Notes: generated from the letters alone by a model not told the origin. A stretch of 64,000 nt of DNA from Arenimonas composti TR7-09 = DSM 18010 (GCF_000426365.1 NZ_KE384525.1:106072-170071), one strand, 5' to 3'; shown: positions 1-12,904, counted from the first letter of the stretch. Numbers and translations: made by a program.

Positions 1-33
1 GCGTATCGTAGGCGCGAATCGGAGGCGATACGA

Positions 34-462
34 ATGGATACCGGCGCGCTGCTGCAGGAACTGGTACTGATCCGCTGGCTGCTGCTGTTCACCGCCGTGG
101 CCGCCGCGGTCGGTGCGCTCGCCTTCCTGGTCATCGCCGTGAACGTCGTCGGCATGGCGCGCGAGGTGCGCACGATGCGCCGTTCCGAATTCCGTCGCGC
201 CGAGATGGAAACCCTGCTCGCCTCCGGCCACTCGCGGGCGGCGAAATCCTCGGCGCTGGACTGGATCGTCGAACAGCCGCACAGCGCCGAGGCGCACTGG
301 GCCCTGGCGAAGGCGCATGCCCAGCTCGGCGAGCTGACCGAGGCCAAGCAGGTGCTCGACGATCTGCGCCGGCTGGCCCCGGACGAGGACTACCGCATCG
401 ATGCCTGGCTGGACCGCCTCGACAGCGAGTTCCAGGAGCGCCGGCCGCGGCCGGTGCCCTGA
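34..462 (+). CDS. small membrane-anchored protein, TPR-like
   Basis: I do not recognise a named family for this 142-residue protein. A hydrophobic stretch at about residues 12-41 looks like one N-terminal membrane anchor. It is followed by a basic stretch and then a helical, Ala/Leu-rich part (about 65-135) with the spacing of one or two tetratricopeptide-like repeats (an AEAHWALAKAHAQLGE-type helix pair). A GGAGG at 21-25 lies 8 bases before the ATG and supports the start. It is convergent with purA, with only 7 bases between the two stop codons. The likely topology is an inner-membrane anchor with a cytoplasmic helical domain, perhaps for protein-protein contact; the role is unknown. Confidence 0.75.
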   Translation: MDTGALLQELVLIRWLLLFTAVAAAVGALAFLVIAVNVVGMAREVRTMRRSEFRRAEMETLLASGHSRAAKSSALDWIVEQPHSAEAHWALAKAHAQLGELTEAKQVLDDLRRLAPDEDYRIDAWLDRLDSEFQERRPRPVP

Positions 463-469
463 TCAGGCA

Positions 470-1834
<1,365 letters not shown>

Positions 1835-1841
1835 TTAAAGC

Positions 1842-1934
1842 AGTTCGTAGTTCGTACGAGGCAGGAGGTAGTCGTCGCGGCCTTCGCGGCGTCCCGCCGG
1901 CCAACTACCTCGTACCTCGTACGAACTACGAACT
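1842..1934. repeat. inverted repeat, TAGTTCGTACGAG type
   Basis: Two 32-base arms (1842-1873 and 1903-1934) are reverse complements with two mismatches, separated by 29 bases. They consist of overlapping AGTTCGTA and GTACGAG words. The right arm contains the TAG stop codon of the DUF2065 gene (1926-1928). A single related arm lies at 12899-12920, at the stop of another gene. Confidence 0.85.
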
Positions 1935-2117
1935 CGTCTTCACCAGGTACAGCGCTGCCAGCCCGATCAGCAGCAGCACGGCGCCGACCCGGCGCAGCCG
2001 CGCCGGATGCCAGTGCGTCATTTCCGCCATCGCGTGCCGCCAGAAGCGCGGCACGGCGAACAGCAGCAGGCCCTCGAGCACCGCGACCAGGCACAGCGCC
2101 GCGAGCAGTTCCTTCAC
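1926..2117 (-). CDS. DUF2065 family small membrane protein (YjeT-like)
   Basis: This 63-residue protein begins with GTG at 2117, three bases after the hflC stop. It has two hydrophobic helices (about 3-19 and 44-59) joined by a basic loop, the pattern of the DUF2065/YjeT family, whose members sit between hflC and purA in many proteobacteria. No function is established. Its last codons (Ser-Ser-stop) lie inside an inverted repeat arm that supplies the TAG stop. Transcription most likely comes from the hfq-hflX-hflK-hflC run. Confidence 0.85.
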   Translation of the reverse strand: MKELLAALCLVAVLEGLLLFAVPRFWRHAMAEMTHWHPARLRRVGAVLLLIGLAALYLVKTSS

Positions 2118-2120
2118 GGC

Positions 2121-2996
2121 TCAGCGGCCGCCGGCGTTTTCGAAGTAGCGCAGGAACTCGGAATCCGGGTCGAGCACGAGCGTGGTCTGGCCACCGGCCA
2201 GCGCCTGCCGGTAGGCCTCCAGGCTGCGGTAGAAGCCGTAGAACTCGGCGTCGCGGCCATAGGCGGCGGCGTAGATCTCGGCGGCGCGGGCATCGCCCTC
2301 ACCACGCAGCTTCTGCGCGTCGCGCTCGGCCTCGGCCAGCAGCACCGCGCTGGCGCGGTCGGCCTCGGACTGGATCTTGTCGCGCTGCTCCTGGCCCTCG
2401 GCGCGCAGCTGGTTCGCGACCTGGGTGCGCTCGGTGCGCATGCGATCGTAGACCGTGCTCAGGATCTGGCTGTCGTCGGGCAGGTTGATGCGCTTGATGC
2501 GCACATCCAGCACCTCGACGCCGAGCGCGGCGGCGCCGCGGTTGACCTGGGCCAGCAGGCTGCCGGCGAGCTCGGCGCGGCCGGCCGAAACCACTTCCTG
2601 CAGCGTGCGCTGGTTGATCTGCTCGCGCAGCGCGTTCTTCACGATCGGGGTCAGACGCTGGCGCGCGATCGCCTGGTCACCACCACCGGCGGCGCGGTAG
2701 TAGGTGGCGACGTCGCTGATGCGCCACTTCACGAAGAAGTCGACCTGCACGTCCTTCTTCTCGGCGGTCAGGTAGCGCTCCGGCGCGTCGTCCAGCGACA
2801 GGATGCGCTGGTCGAACTTGATCACGTCCTCGACGATCGGCCACTTGAAGTGCAGGCCGGGCTCGAGGTCGGCGCGCACCACGCGACCGAGGTTCAGGAC
2901 GATCGCGGTCTGGCCTTCGCTGACCTGGAAGACCGAGCCCATGCCGGCGAGCAGCAGGAGGACGGCGGCGAAGATGGCGAGGGTGGGCGAACGCAT
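2121..2996 (-). CDS. hflC: protease modulator HflC
   Basis: HflC is a membrane-anchored SPFH/band 7 protein that forms the HflKC complex around FtsH and tunes its proteolysis. The chosen ATG at 2996 gives 291 residues beginning MRSPTLAIF, with one N-terminal transmembrane helix (about 5-22) followed by the SPFH domain and a charged coiled-coil segment rich in Glu, Arg and Ala (about 180-250). A longer reading to 3023 would run into hflK and is unlikely. Only one base separates the hflK stop from this ATG, so the two genes are probably translationally coupled. ftsH itself lies about 7 kb away in this window. Confidence 0.95.
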   Translation of the reverse strand: MRSPTLAIFAAVLLLLAGMGSVFQVSEGQTAIVLNLGRVVRADLEPGLHFKWPIVEDVIKFDQRILSLDDAPERYLTAEKKDVQVDFFVKWRISDVATYYRAAGGGDQAIARQRLTPIVKNALREQINQRTLQEVVSAGRAELAGSLLAQVNRGAAALGVEVLDVRIKRINLPDDSQILSTVYDRMRTERTQVANQLRAEGQEQRDKIQSEADRASAVLLAEAERDAQKLRGEGDARAAEIYAAAYGRDAEFYGFYRSLEAYRQALAGGQTTLVLDPDSEFLRYFENAGGR

Positions 2997-2997
2997 G

Positions 2998-4131
2998 TCA
3001 GCGGCCTCCGGCGGTACGGCCACGGTCGCGCGGGTCGCGCTCGACGCGCGGCTCCGGCAGCGGATCGGCCTGGGTGGCCGGCAGGCGGATGACCGGCGCG
3101 TCGGCGACGCCCGGCGTGCGCGCCGGCGCGGGCGCGCCGACCGGCAGGTAGAGGATGTTGCCGTTGTCGGCAGCGATCACCTTCGGATTGTTCGCGAGCA
3201 CTTCCTGCAGCGTTTCCAGGTACAGGCGCTTGCGCGTCACCTCCGGGGCGAGGCGGTACTGCGCGGCGAGCAGGCTGAAGCGCTCGGCCTCACCCTCGGC
3301 GCGGGCGATCACCGAGGCGCGGTAGCCTTCGGCCTCGGTGCGCATGCGGGCGGCACGGCCGCGCGCTTCGGGAACGACACGGCTGGCATAGGCGCGGGCT
3401 TCGTTCTCGATGCGGTTCTTGTCCTCGCGGGCGCTGATCGCATCGTCGAAGGCCTGCTTCACCTCTTCCGGCGGACGCGCGTCCTGCAGGTTGAAGTTAA
3501 CCACCGTCAGGCCGGTGTTGTAGAGGGTCAGCGACTCCTGCAGGCGGTCGCGCGCGGCGATCACCAGTTCGGCGCGGTCGAACAGCACCGTGTCCATCGT
3601 GCTGCGCCCGACCACCTCGCGCACGGCGCTCTCGGCGGCGTCCTTCAGCGTCGCCTCCGGATCCGGCGAACCGTAGAGGTACAGGCGCGGATCGACGCGG
3701 CTGTACTGGGCGTTGAACTTGATGTCGATCAGGTTCTCGTCGCGGGTCAGCACGCGCACCTGGTCGCTGAGTTCGACGACGGCGGTGGCGTCCACCACGC
3801 GCACGGTCTCGACCGGCCACGGCCACTTGAAGTTCAGGCCCGGGCCCATCGTGCGGTTGTATTCGCCGAAGCGCAGCACGACGCCACGCTGGCGCTCGTC
3901 CATCATCTTCACGCTGTTGAAGAGCAGCCAGATGCCGACCAGCGCGAGCACCCACGGCAGCGCGTTGAACGCGCCCTGGGGCGCGCCGCCGCCGCGGCCG
4001 CGGCCACCACCGCCCGACGAGCCGCCGAACATGCCCTTCAGCCGGTTGATGAAGGCCTCGACCTCGTTGCCGGGGTCCTTGCCCTTCCAGGGGTCCTTGT
4101 TGCCGCCGTTGCCGGGCTGGTTCCAGGCCAT
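2998..4131 (-). CDS. hflK: protease modulator HflK
   Basis: HflK is the partner of HflC in the periplasm-facing SPFH complex that encloses FtsH. The 377-residue protein starts with a Gly/Asn-rich cytoplasmic stretch containing a glycine-arginine cluster (about residues 38-50), then one transmembrane helix (about 59-75), then the band 7 domain (motif ERQRGVVLRFG), then a charged coiled coil and a Pro-rich tail. It precedes hflC and follows hflX after 58 bases, the usual hfq-hflX-hflK-hflC order. Confidence 0.96.
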   Translation of the reverse strand: MAWNQPGNGGNKDPWKGKDPGNEVEAFINRLKGMFGGSSGGGGRGRGGGAPQGAFNALPWVLALVGIWLLFNSVKMMDERQRGVVLRFGEYNRTMGPGLNFKWPWPVETVRVVDATAVVELSDQVRVLTRDENLIDIKFNAQYSRVDPRLYLYGSPDPEATLKDAAESAVREVVGRSTMDTVLFDRAELVIAARDRLQESLTLYNTGLTVVNFNLQDARPPEEVKQAFDDAISAREDKNRIENEARAYASRVVPEARGRAARMRTEAEGYRASVIARAEGEAERFSLLAAQYRLAPEVTRKRLYLETLQEVLANNPKVIAADNGNILYLPVGAPAPARTPGVADAPVIRLPATQADPLPEPRVERDPRDRGRTAGGR

Positions 4132-4189
4132 GCTTGCTCCGTGCCACGGCCCCGGATGCGGCGGTCGACGCCGTCCGGGACGCGGTTTT

Positions 4190-5533
4190 TCAGTCAGTGT
4201 CGGGATTGTAGGTAGGGGCGTCGGGGGTCACAAGCAAGAGCGCCTGCAGCGGATGCCCGCCCGCTTCGGCCGCCAGCCGCTCGGCCGCGGCCAGGGCCAG
4301 GTCGATATCCAGCACGCTGTGGCCCTCGGCATCGACGCGTTCGGCGCGCACGGCGCCGGCATCGTGCAGGCGGGCACGCAGGCGGCCGTCGGCCGGTCCG
4401 AGCACCAGTTCGCCGGTGAAGCGATGTTCCTGGAAGCGGCGCTGCAGCAGGTCCAGCAGCAGGTCGAGGCCGAGCCGGTCGCGCGCCGACACCCAGACCC
4501 GGGCGCGGCCCTCGACCTCGGCATCGACCCGCGCTTCGGCGCCTTCGATGCGGTCGATCTTGTTGAACACCAGCACCTGCGGAATGTCGCCGGCGCCGAT
4601 CTCCTCGAGCACCGCGTCGACCTGGCGGATGCGCTCGTCGCGCAGTTCGTCGGCGGCGTCGACCACGTGCAGCAGCAGGTCGGCCTCGCGCGCCTCGGCG
4701 AGCGTGGAGCGGAAGGCCGCGACGAGCTCGTGCGGCAGGTCGCGCACGAAGCCGACGGTGTCGCTGAGCACCAGCGGCGCCACACCTTCGACCCGGCGCA
4801 CGGTCGGGTCCAGTGTCGCGAACAGGCGGTCGTCGGCGTAGACGCCCGAGCCGGTCAGCGCGTTGAACAGCGTCGACTTGCCGGCGTTGGTGTAGCCGAC
4901 CAGGGCCACGCGCGGCACGGCGTTGCGGTTGCGCGCGCGGCGCATCTGCGTGCGCTGCACCTCGACCTTGTCCAGGCGCGACTGCAGCGATTCGATCTTG
5001 CGCTGCAGGATGCGCTTGTCCATCTCGAGCTGGGTCTCGCCGGGACCGCGCAGGCCGATCGCACCGCCGCGCTGGCGCTCGAGGTGGGTCCAGCCACGCA
5101 CCAGCCGCGTCTGCCAGTGCTTGAGCTGGGCGAGCTCGACCTGCAGCTTGCCTTCGTGGGTCGCGGCGCGCTGCGCGAAGATGTCGAGGATCAGGCCGGT
5201 GCGGTCGACCACACGCAGCTTCAGCGCGCGCTCCAGGTTGCGCTCCTGCGCCGGCGACAGCGCATGGTTCACCAGCACCAGGTCGGCGCCGGTGGCGGCG
5301 ACCGCCGACTGCACTTCCTCGACCTTGCCGCTGCCGATGTAGGTGGCGGCATTGGCGCGTTCGACCCGCGCGGTGATCGTGCCGACGATCGTCGCGCCGG
5401 CGGAACGCGCGAGTTCGGTGAACTCCTCGAGCAGGGCCGGATCGACCTGGCCCGGCGGATACGGCTGGATCAGCAGCGCGCGCTCGCCGCGGCGGGCGCG
5501 CTCGAACGCGGCGGAGCCCTGGGGGGTGCTCAC
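4190..5533 (-). CDS. hflX: ribosome-associated GTPase HflX
   Basis: HflX is a cytoplasmic GTPase that binds the large ribosomal subunit and splits or rescues stalled ribosomes. The start chosen is GTG at 5533, which overlaps the hfq stop as GTGA and gives 447 residues beginning [10 protein letters not shown]; upstream in-frame sequence is hfq read in another frame. The N-terminal HflX domain (about 20-200, including the [15 protein letters not shown] helix) precedes the G domain, with the P loop GYTNAGKST at 213-221, DTVG and NKID. Coupling to hfq by stop-start overlap is clear. Confidence 0.95.
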   Translation of the reverse strand: MSTPQGSAAFERARRGERALLIQPYPPGQVDPALLEEFTELARSAGATIVGTITARVERANAATYIGSGKVEEVQSAVAATGADLVLVNHALSPAQERNLERALKLRVVDRTGLILDIFAQRAATHEGKLQVELAQLKHWQTRLVRGWTHLERQRGGAIGLRGPGETQLEMDKRILQRKIESLQSRLDKVEVQRTQMRRARNRNAVPRVALVGYTNAGKSTLFNALTGSGVYADDRLFATLDPTVRRVEGVAPLVLSDTVGFVRDLPHELVAAFRSTLAEAREADLLLHVVDAADELRDERIRQVDAVLEEIGAGDIPQVLVFNKIDRIEGAEARVDAEVEGRARVWVSARDRLGLDLLLDLLQRRFQEHRFTGELVLGPADGRLRARLHDAGAVRAERVDAEGHSVLDIDLALAAAERLAAEAGGHPLQALLLVTPDAPTYNPDTD

Positions 5534-5802
5534 TCGGCCTGGCCGTCCTCGTCCTCGCCACCGGCCGCGGCCACCTGGCCGCCGCCCGGCCCGACGCGGA
5601 CGTTGCGCGCCGGTACCACGGTGGAGATCGCGTGCTTGTAGACCATCTGGCTGACGGTGTTGCGGAGCAGCACGACGAACTGGTCGAAGCTCTCGATCGT
5701 GCCCTGAAGCTTGATGCCGTTGACCAGGTAGATCGAAACCGGGATGCGCTCGCGACGCAGGGCGTTCAGGAAGGGATCCTGGAGGGACTGGCCTTTGGAC
5801 AT
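5530..5802 (-). CDS. hfq: RNA chaperone Hfq
   Basis: Hfq is a hexameric Sm-like protein that pairs small RNAs with mRNAs. The first 70 residues are almost the canonical sequence ([20 protein letters not shown], Sm1 with VNGIKLQG, Sm2 with [10 protein letters not shown]). The tail of about 20 residues is Gly- and acid-rich, ending DEDGQAE, unlike the His-rich tail of E. coli. The total is 90 residues. It lies 122 bases after miaA and overlaps hflX by four bases. The gap to miaA holds a short CCGGCGG/CCGCCGG hairpin (about 5879-5901) and could contain an hfq promoter. Confidence 0.98.
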   Translation of the reverse strand: MSKGQSLQDPFLNALRRERIPVSIYLVNGIKLQGTIESFDQFVVLLRNTVSQMVYKHAISTVVPARNVRVGPGGGQVAAAGGEDEDGQAE

Positions 5803-5924
5803 GGGGGTGGACTCCGATCTTCTTGTTGTGGCGCGCCAGCGTGGCGCGATGTGCGGCCAATGGGTCCGAGGCCGCGAACCGGCGGATTCTAGCAGCCGCC
5901 GGTGTGCAGGCCGGGTGGCGGTGG

Positions 5925-6869
5925 TCATGCCCCGGGCAGGAACAGGCGCAGCGCGTGGTCGAGTTCGCCGCGGTCGTGCTCCGGATCCAGCCAGCGGATT
6001 GCCGGCCGCGCGCGCAGCCAGGTCAGCTGGCGCTTCGCGAGCTGGCGGGTCGCGGCGACCGCCTCGGCACGGAAGGTCGCCCCGTCGGTCAGGCCATCGA
6101 GATGGCGCCAGGCCTGGCGGTAGCCGACCGCCCGCATCGACGGCAGGTCCGGATGCAGGCGCGGGTCGGCGCGCAGCCGCCGCATCTCGTCGAGGAAGCC
6201 GGCGGCGAGCATCGCGTCGAAGCGACGGGCGATGCGCCCGTGCAGGACTTCGCGATCGCGCGGCACCAGGGCCAGCACCAGCAGCCGGAACGGGAACGGC
6301 GCCCGCCGCTGCCGCGCGGCCGCCTGCCAGTCGCTGATCGGCCGGCCGCTGAGGCGCAGGACCTCGAGGGCGCGGGTGATCCGCTGGGCATCGGCGGGCC
6401 GGATGCGCGCCGCGGCCGCGGGGTCGGCGGCCGCCAGTTCGGCATGCAGGGCGGCCCAGCCGCGCTGTCCGGCCTCGGTGGCGATGAGCGCGCGCAGCGC
6501 CGGGTCGGCTTCCGGCATGTCGGCGAGGCCGTCGACCAGCGCACTGAAATACAGGCCGGTGCCGCCGACCAGCATCGGCACCCGCCCCGAGGCCGAGAGG
6601 TCCTGCATCGCCGCGAGCGCGTCGCGGGCGAACTCCGCCGCCGAATAGGTTTCGTGGGGATCGCGCAGGTCGATCAGCCGGTGCGGCGCCCGCGTCAGGG
6701 TCGCGGCATCGGGCTTGGCGGCGCCGATGTCGAGGCCGCGGTAGACGAGGGCGGAGTCGACGCTGACGATTTCGCTGTCGAGCCGCTGTGCCCACGCCAC
6801 CGCCAGCGCCGTCTTGCCGCTCGCGGTCGGGCCGAGCAGCGCGATCGCCGGCGGACGCGGGTCCCGCAT
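5925..6869 (-). CDS. miaA: tRNA dimethylallyltransferase
   Basis: MiaA transfers a dimethylallyl group to the N6 of A37 in tRNAs that read UNN codons. The 314 residues match the family. The P loop GPTASGKT (13-20), the D-S-A-L-V-Y-R substrate segment (about 38-44) and the GGTGLY motif (about 102-107) are visible. It heads the conserved miaA-hfq-hflX-hflK-hflC block and follows putP with a gap of only 7 bases, so it may share upstream transcription with putP. Confidence 0.97.
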   Translation of the reverse strand: MRDPRPPAIALLGPTASGKTALAVAWAQRLDSEIVSVDSALVYRGLDIGAAKPDAATLTRAPHRLIDLRDPHETYSAAEFARDALAAMQDLSASGRVPMLVGGTGLYFSALVDGLADMPEADPALRALIATEAGQRGWAALHAELAAADPAAAARIRPADAQRITRALEVLRLSGRPISDWQAAARQRRAPFPFRLLVLALVPRDREVLHGRIARRFDAMLAAGFLDEMRRLRADPRLHPDLPSMRAVGYRQAWRHLDGLTDGATFRAEAVAATRQLAKRQLTWLRARPAIRWLDPEHDRGELDHALRLFLPGA

Positions 6870-6876
6870 CGCGGAC

Positions 6877-8367
6877 TCAGAGCCCGCTGCGGCGCAGCTC
6901 GCCGTGCACGTGGTCGAACAGGCCCAGCATCGCCGGCGTCGGCTTACCGAGCAGGCTGACGCCGAGCACCGTCAGGGTCGCGGCCGCGAAGGCCGGCACC
7001 ATTTCGTACAGGCCGCTCGGCGCGGCATAGAACAGCTTCCACACGACCACGGTCACCGCACCGACGATCATGCCGGCGAGGGCGCCGTTGCGGGTCGTGC
7101 GGCGCCAGAACAGCGACAGCACCACCACCGGCCCGAACGCGGCACCGAAACCGGCCCAGGCGTAGCTGACCAGGCGGAGCACGCTGCTTTCGGGATTCGA
7201 GGCCAGCCAGATCGCCAGCACGGCCACCACCAGCACCATCGCCCGGCCGAACCAGACGCGTTCGGTCTGGCCGGCGTTCGGGCGCAGCAGGCCCTTGTAG
7301 AAATCCTCGGTCAGCGCGCTCGAGCACACGAGCAGCTGGCAGCTGAGCGTGCTCATGATCGCGGCGAGGATCGCCGACAGCAGGATGCCCGCGACCCAGG
7401 GATTGAACAGCACCGTCGCCAGCTGGATGAAGACACGCTCGGCGTTCGCCTGCACCGGCGCGGCCTGCTCCGGATGGCCGGCGAAATACGCGATGCCGAA
7501 GAAGCCGCAGGCCATGGCCCCGAGCAGGCAGAGCACCATCCACGTCATGCTGATCCGGCGCGCGGCCGGGATCCGGCTCGCGTGTTCGGCGGCCATGAAG
7601 CGCGCGAGGATGTGCGGCTGGCCGATGTAGCCCAGGCCCCAGGCCAGCAGCGACACCGTGCCGACCAGGGTGGCGCCGCGAAGGAAGTCGAGCTTGCCCG
7701 GATCGATCGCCTCGACCACCGCGACGCTCTCCACCGGCCCGCCGAGCGACAGCATCACGAACACCGGGGTGACGATCAGCGCGAAGATCATCAGCGTGGC
7801 CTGCACGGTGTCGGTCCAGCTGACCGCGAGGAAACCGCCGACGAAGGTGTAGAGGATCGTCGCGCCGGCGCCCCACCACATCGCCTGGGCGTAGGGAATC
7901 GCGAACACCGACTCGAACAGGCGCGCGCCGGCGACGATGCCGGAGGCGCAGTAGATCGCGAAGAAGAGCAGGATGATCGACGCCGAGACGATGCGCAGCA
8001 GCTTGTTGCGGTCCTCGAAGCGGTGGGTGAAGTAGTCCGGCAGCGTCAGCGCGTTGCCGCAGCGTTCGGTGTAGACGCGCAGCGGCGCCGCGACGTAGCG
8101 CCAGTTCGCCCAGGCACCGATCACGAGTCCGATCGCGATCCAGGCCTCGACGAGGCCACCGGCGTAGAGCGCGCCCGGCAATCCGAGCAGCAGCCAGCCG
8201 CTCATGTCGGAGGCGCCGGCGGACATCGCGGTCACGAACGGGCCGAGGGAGCGGCCGCCGAGGATGTAGTCGTCGAAGCTGCGGGTGAAATACCAGGCGG
8301 CCAAACCGATGCCGACCATGCCGAGGATGTAGATCGCGAACGTGACGTGCAGCGGCGAGTAGTCCAT
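6877..8367 (-). CDS. putP: sodium/proline symporter
   Basis: This is a member of the sodium:solute symporter family, most like PutP, which imports proline with Na+. From the ATG at 8367 it has 496 residues, the usual length, with about 13 hydrophobic helices. Conserved features include the early [28 protein letters not shown] region (about 28-55) that forms the Na+/proline site in PutP, and the SCQLLV segment in the second half. In-frame sequence upstream of 8367 is low-complexity and lacks a good start. The substrate is inferred from family similarity; no putA gene is present here. Confidence 0.9.
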   Translation of the reverse strand: MDYSPLHVTFAIYILGMVGIGLAAWYFTRSFDDYILGGRSLGPFVTAMSAGASDMSGWLLLGLPGALYAGGLVEAWIAIGLVIGAWANWRYVAAPLRVYTERCGNALTLPDYFTHRFEDRNKLLRIVSASIILLFFAIYCASGIVAGARLFESVFAIPYAQAMWWGAGATILYTFVGGFLAVSWTDTVQATLMIFALIVTPVFVMLSLGGPVESVAVVEAIDPGKLDFLRGATLVGTVSLLAWGLGYIGQPHILARFMAAEHASRIPAARRISMTWMVLCLLGAMACGFFGIAYFAGHPEQAAPVQANAERVFIQLATVLFNPWVAGILLSAILAAIMSTLSCQLLVCSSALTEDFYKGLLRPNAGQTERVWFGRAMVLVVAVLAIWLASNPESSVLRLVSYAWAGFGAAFGPVVVLSLFWRRTTRNGALAGMIVGAVTVVVWKLFYAAPSGLYEMVPAFAAATLTVLGVSLLGKPTPAMLGLFDHVHGELRRSGL

Positions 8368-8474
8368 GGGCGAACCGGGTCCGTATCGGGGCCGGGGCAG
8401 CTTAACCGGCGGCGCGCGGCGATGCGCGACCCGCCAGGACGACCCGGATGTCATCCCCCGATCCGGGGCGGGCG

Positions 8475-8521
8475 ATTTCCACAGGGGCTGTGGACAAGCC
8501 TGGGAGAACGCCTGTGGATGG
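8475..8521. promoter_or_regulatory. cluster of DnaA-box-like nonamers upstream of putP
   Basis: Three words resembling the DnaA box TTATCCACA occur within 47 bases: 8475-8483 (7 of 9), 8489-8497 on the opposite strand (8 of 9, TTGTCCACA) and 8513-8521 on the opposite strand (7 of 9). The last two are spaced by 24 bases. The rest of the 216-base gap between folP and putP holds no gene. This may be a chance GC-rich pattern. Confidence 0.3.
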
Positions 8522-8583
8522 ATCGCGGAGCGACCGCAACCACGCGGCCCACGCCCGGTCTGGTCAAATCCTCGCCAGTGCAC

Positions 8584-9480
8584 TCAGTCGTCGTCGGGCC
8601 AGCGGATCGCCGGCTTCGCCGCCGCCGGTTTCGGCGCCGGCATCGCCGCGACCGCGGCCTGCACCTTCAGCGCGTCGACGGTCGCGGCGACGTCGTGCAC
8701 CCGCAGGATGCGGGCGCCGTATTCGGCCGCCAGCACCGCGGCGGCGACCGAGGCGTGGACGCGCTCGCCGACCTCGCGGCCGGTGAGCTCGCCGAGCGAG
8801 CGCTTGCGCGACCAGCCCGCGAGCAGCGGCAGGCCGAGGTCGAGCAGGCGCGTCTGCTGGCGCAGCAGCAGCAGATTGTGGTCGGTGGTCTTGCCGAAGC
8901 CGTAGCCCGGGTCGAGCACGAGCTGCTTCTTCGCGATGCCGGCCATTTCGCAGGCGAAGATGCGCTGGGCCAGGAAGGCGTGCACGTCGGCGACGACGTC
9001 GTCGTACGCCGGCGCGTCCTGCATCGTCCGCGGCTCGCCCTGCATGTGCATCAGCACGACCGCGGCGCCGCAGGTGGCAGCGGCCTCGAGGGCACCGTCG
9101 CGGCGCAGCGCGTAGACGTCGTTGATCATGCCGGCGCCGGCGGCGACGGCAGCACGCATCACCTCGGGCTTGGAGGTGTCGACCGAGATCGGCAGCGAGG
9201 TCTCCCGCGCCAGCCGTTCGATCACCGGCACGACCCGGCGCAGTTCCTCGTCGAGCGTCACTGCGGCGGCGCCGGGACGGGTGGATTCGCCGCCGACGTC
9301 GAGGAGGTCGGCGCCCTCCTCCGCCAGCCGCAGCCCGTGCGCGACGGCGGCCTCGACATCGGCGTGGGCGCCGCCGTCGGAGAACGAATCCGGCGTGACG
9401 TTGACGATGCCCATGACCCGCGGGCGGTCGAGGCGCAGCACGCGGCCGGCGCAGTCGAGCTGGGGAACGATGTCGAACAT
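8584..9480 (-). CDS. folP: dihydropteroate synthase
   Basis: FolP joins dihydropterin pyrophosphate to p-aminobenzoate in folate synthesis and is the sulfonamide target. The ATG at 9480 (MFDIVPQLDC) has a strong GGAGGAG upstream and gives 298 residues. Family landmarks are MGIVNVTPDSFSDGG near residues 22-36, GGESTRPGA, and the SVDTSKPEV and GAGMINDV segments. The last about 20 residues are an Ala/Pro tail beyond the TIM barrel. It follows ftsH on the same strand but is separated from it by a terminator, so it probably has its own promoter. Confidence 0.97.
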   Translation of the reverse strand: MFDIVPQLDCAGRVLRLDRPRVMGIVNVTPDSFSDGGAHADVEAAVAHGLRLAEEGADLLDVGGESTRPGAAAVTLDEELRRVVPVIERLARETSLPISVDTSKPEVMRAAVAAGAGMINDVYALRRDGALEAAATCGAAVVLMHMQGEPRTMQDAPAYDDVVADVHAFLAQRIFACEMAGIAKKQLVLDPGYGFGKTTDHNLLLLRQQTRLLDLGLPLLAGWSRKRSLGELTGREVGERVHASVAAAVLAAEYGARILRVHDVAATVDALKVQAAVAAMPAPKPAAAKPAIRWPDDD

Positions 9481-9508
9481 GCGGCTCTCCTCCGGAAACC
9501 CGCCCATT

Positions 9509-9533
9509 GTAGGAGCGCCTTCAGGCGCGATGC
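9509..9533. repeat. REP element (GTAGGAGCG type)
   Basis: One copy of the 24-base palindromic element GTAGGAGCGCCTTCAGGCGC followed by GATG. It lies between folP and the ftsH terminator. The same element recurs about ten times in this window. Confidence 0.9.
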
Positions 9534-9535
9534 CG

Positions 9536-9567
9536 AAAAGGAAAGACCGCCTCGCGGCGGTCTTTCC
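9536..9567 (-). terminator. intrinsic terminator of ftsH
   Basis: A perfect 12-base-pair stem (GGAAAGACCGCC, 9540-9551, with 9556-9567) and a four-base loop is followed on the minus strand by TTTT. It lies 37 bases after the ftsH stop and before the folP start. Confidence 0.85.
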
Positions 9568-9603
9568 GATGGTCCGTTTCCCGCGGCCGCTGGCCGCGCC
9601 GCC

Positions 9604-11493
<1,890 letters not shown>

Positions 11494-12123
11494 TCAATCC
11501 TTCCCTCGACGCCGGCCCGTCGCCAGCGCGTAGACTTCATTGGACCGGCGACGGGATGCCGCCGGCTTGCGGATCACCAGACGCTCGTAACGGCCGCGGA
11601 GATCCTTCACGTAGGCGTCGAAACCTTCGCCCTGGAACAGCTTGATCAGGAAGGCGCCACCGACCTTGAGATGACGGTCGGCGAAGTCCCTCGCCAGTTC
11701 CGCCAGGTACATCGCCCGCGCCTGGTCGACGGTATCCACGCCGGACATATTGGGGGCCATGTCGGAAAGCACAAGATCGACCTCCGCCCCGTCGAGCAAC
11801 GCTTCCAGCTGCGAAAGTGGGCCTTCTTCTCTGAAATCGCCGTGAATGAACTCGACCCCGGCGATCGGCGGCATGTCGAGGATGTCGAGCGCGACGACGC
11901 GCCCGCGATCGCCCAGTTCACGCCGCACCACCTGCGACCAGCCTCCCGGCGCGGCGCCGAGATCGACCACCACCATGCCCGGTTTCAGCAGCCGGTCCTT
12001 CGCCAGCAGTTCCTCGAGCTTGTAGGCCGCGCGCGAGCGCATGCCCTCCGCCTGGGCCTTCTTCACGAAGGGGTCGGCGAAGTGCTCCTGGAGCCAGCGG
12101 GTGCTGCTGCGGCTGCGGGCCAT
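11494..12123 (-). CDS. rlmE: 23S rRNA 2'-O-methyltransferase RlmE (FtsJ)
   Basis: RlmE methylates U2552 in the A loop of 23S rRNA using S-adenosylmethionine. The ATG at 12123 gives 209 residues, the usual length. The start [15 protein letters not shown], the SAM motif [13 protein letters not shown] (about 57-69), the catalytic K-D-K-E residues (Lys in the DPFVKKA segment, Asp in LSDMAPN, Lys in [10 protein letters not shown] and Glu near SNEVY) are visible. It is stop-to-start adjacent to ftsH and divergent from yhbY with 81 bases between the two start codons. In-frame sequence upstream of 12123 is antisense to yhbY and not part of this gene. Confidence 0.97.
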   Translation of the reverse strand: MARSRSSTRWLQEHFADPFVKKAQAEGMRSRAAYKLEELLAKDRLLKPGMVVVDLGAAPGGWSQVVRRELGDRGRVVALDILDMPPIAGVEFIHGDFREEGPLSQLEALLDGAEVDLVLSDMAPNMSGVDTVDQARAMYLAELARDFADRHLKVGGAFLIKLFQGEGFDAYVKDLRGRYERLVIRKPAASRRRSNEVYALATGRRRGKD

Positions 12124-12204
12124 CGGTCGGGGAGTCCGCGCGCGGACGGTGGGGTATGGCCTGCATGATACCCTAGCCGCCCTTTCCACCCCGTCCGGAA
12201 CGTC

Positions 12205-12510
12205 ATGGCCGTCGCCCTCAGCAATGCCCAGAAGCGCTACCTGCGCGGCCTGGCGCACGACCTCAAGCCGGTGATCCTGGTCGGGGCGAAGGGCGTCACC
12301 GACAACATCGTCGCCGAAACGGGCCTCGCGCTGGAGCACCACGAGCTGATCAAGGTGCGCATCGCCGCCGATGACCGCGAGCTGCGCGACGAGTGGATCG
12401 GCGAACTCGCCGCGCGCGCGCAGGCGCACCTGGTCGGCCGCATCGGCCATGTCGCGATCCTCTACCGTCGCAGCAGCGAGCGCCCGCTGATCGTGCTGCC
12501 GAAGGGCTGA
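12205..12510 (+). CDS. yhbY: RNA-binding protein YhbY
   Basis: This is a 101-residue CRS1/YhbY-domain protein that associates with the large ribosomal subunit during assembly. Its start [20 protein letters not shown] and the GAKGVTDN and [11 protein letters not shown] segments are typical, the latter two carrying the GxxG-type RNA-binding surface. It is divergent from rlmE, another 50S maturation gene, a common arrangement. A Mth938-domain gene follows after 7 bases. Confidence 0.95.
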   Translation: MAVALSNAQKRYLRGLAHDLKPVILVGAKGVTDNIVAETGLALEHHELIKVRIAADDRELRDEWIGELAARAQAHLVGRIGHVAILYRRSSERPLIVLPKG

Positions 12511-12517
12511 GCCCGCC

Positions 12518-12904
12518 ATGCAGCTGGTGCAGGACAACCCGGATTTCCGCTACGTCCTGCGCGGTGCCGACGGCGCTGCGGTGCGCGTCAACGAGCGCAC
12601 GCTGACCAGGAGTTTCCTGCTCGCGCCCGATCGCCTGGTCGAGGACTGGCGGCCGCGGACCGTCGTCGAACTGGACCCGGCCGACTTCGAACCGGTGCTG
12701 GCGCTGGCGCCCGAACTGGTGCTGCTGGGCACCGGTGCCACCCATCGCTTCCCGGGGGCCGCCGCGATGGCCGCCCTGCTCACGCGTGGCATCGGCCTCG
12801 AGGCCATGGACAACGCCGCCGCGGCGCGCACGTTCAACGTGCTCGCCGGCGAGGGGCGGCGGGTGGTGGTGGCGTTTCTGCTCGACGCTGACGCCGGGTC
12901 GTAG
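12518..12904 (+). CDS. Mth938-like (DUF498) domain protein
   Basis: This 128-residue protein carries one Mth938-like domain, recognised by the [25 protein letters not shown] stretch and the Ala-rich helix after HRFPG, with the [18 protein letters not shown] ending. The family is widespread, small and cytoplasmic; its function in bacteria is not established, although the human member NDUFAF3 helps assemble complex I. It is probably co-transcribed with yhbY. Its TAG stop lies in a TCGTAGTTCGTCCGAG word that matches the repeat at 1842-1934. Confidence 0.9.
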   Translation: MQLVQDNPDFRYVLRGADGAAVRVNERTLTRSFLLAPDRLVEDWRPRTVVELDPADFEPVLALAPELVLLGTGATHRFPGAAAMAALLTRGIGLEAMDNAAAARTFNVLAGEGRRVVVAFLLDADAGS

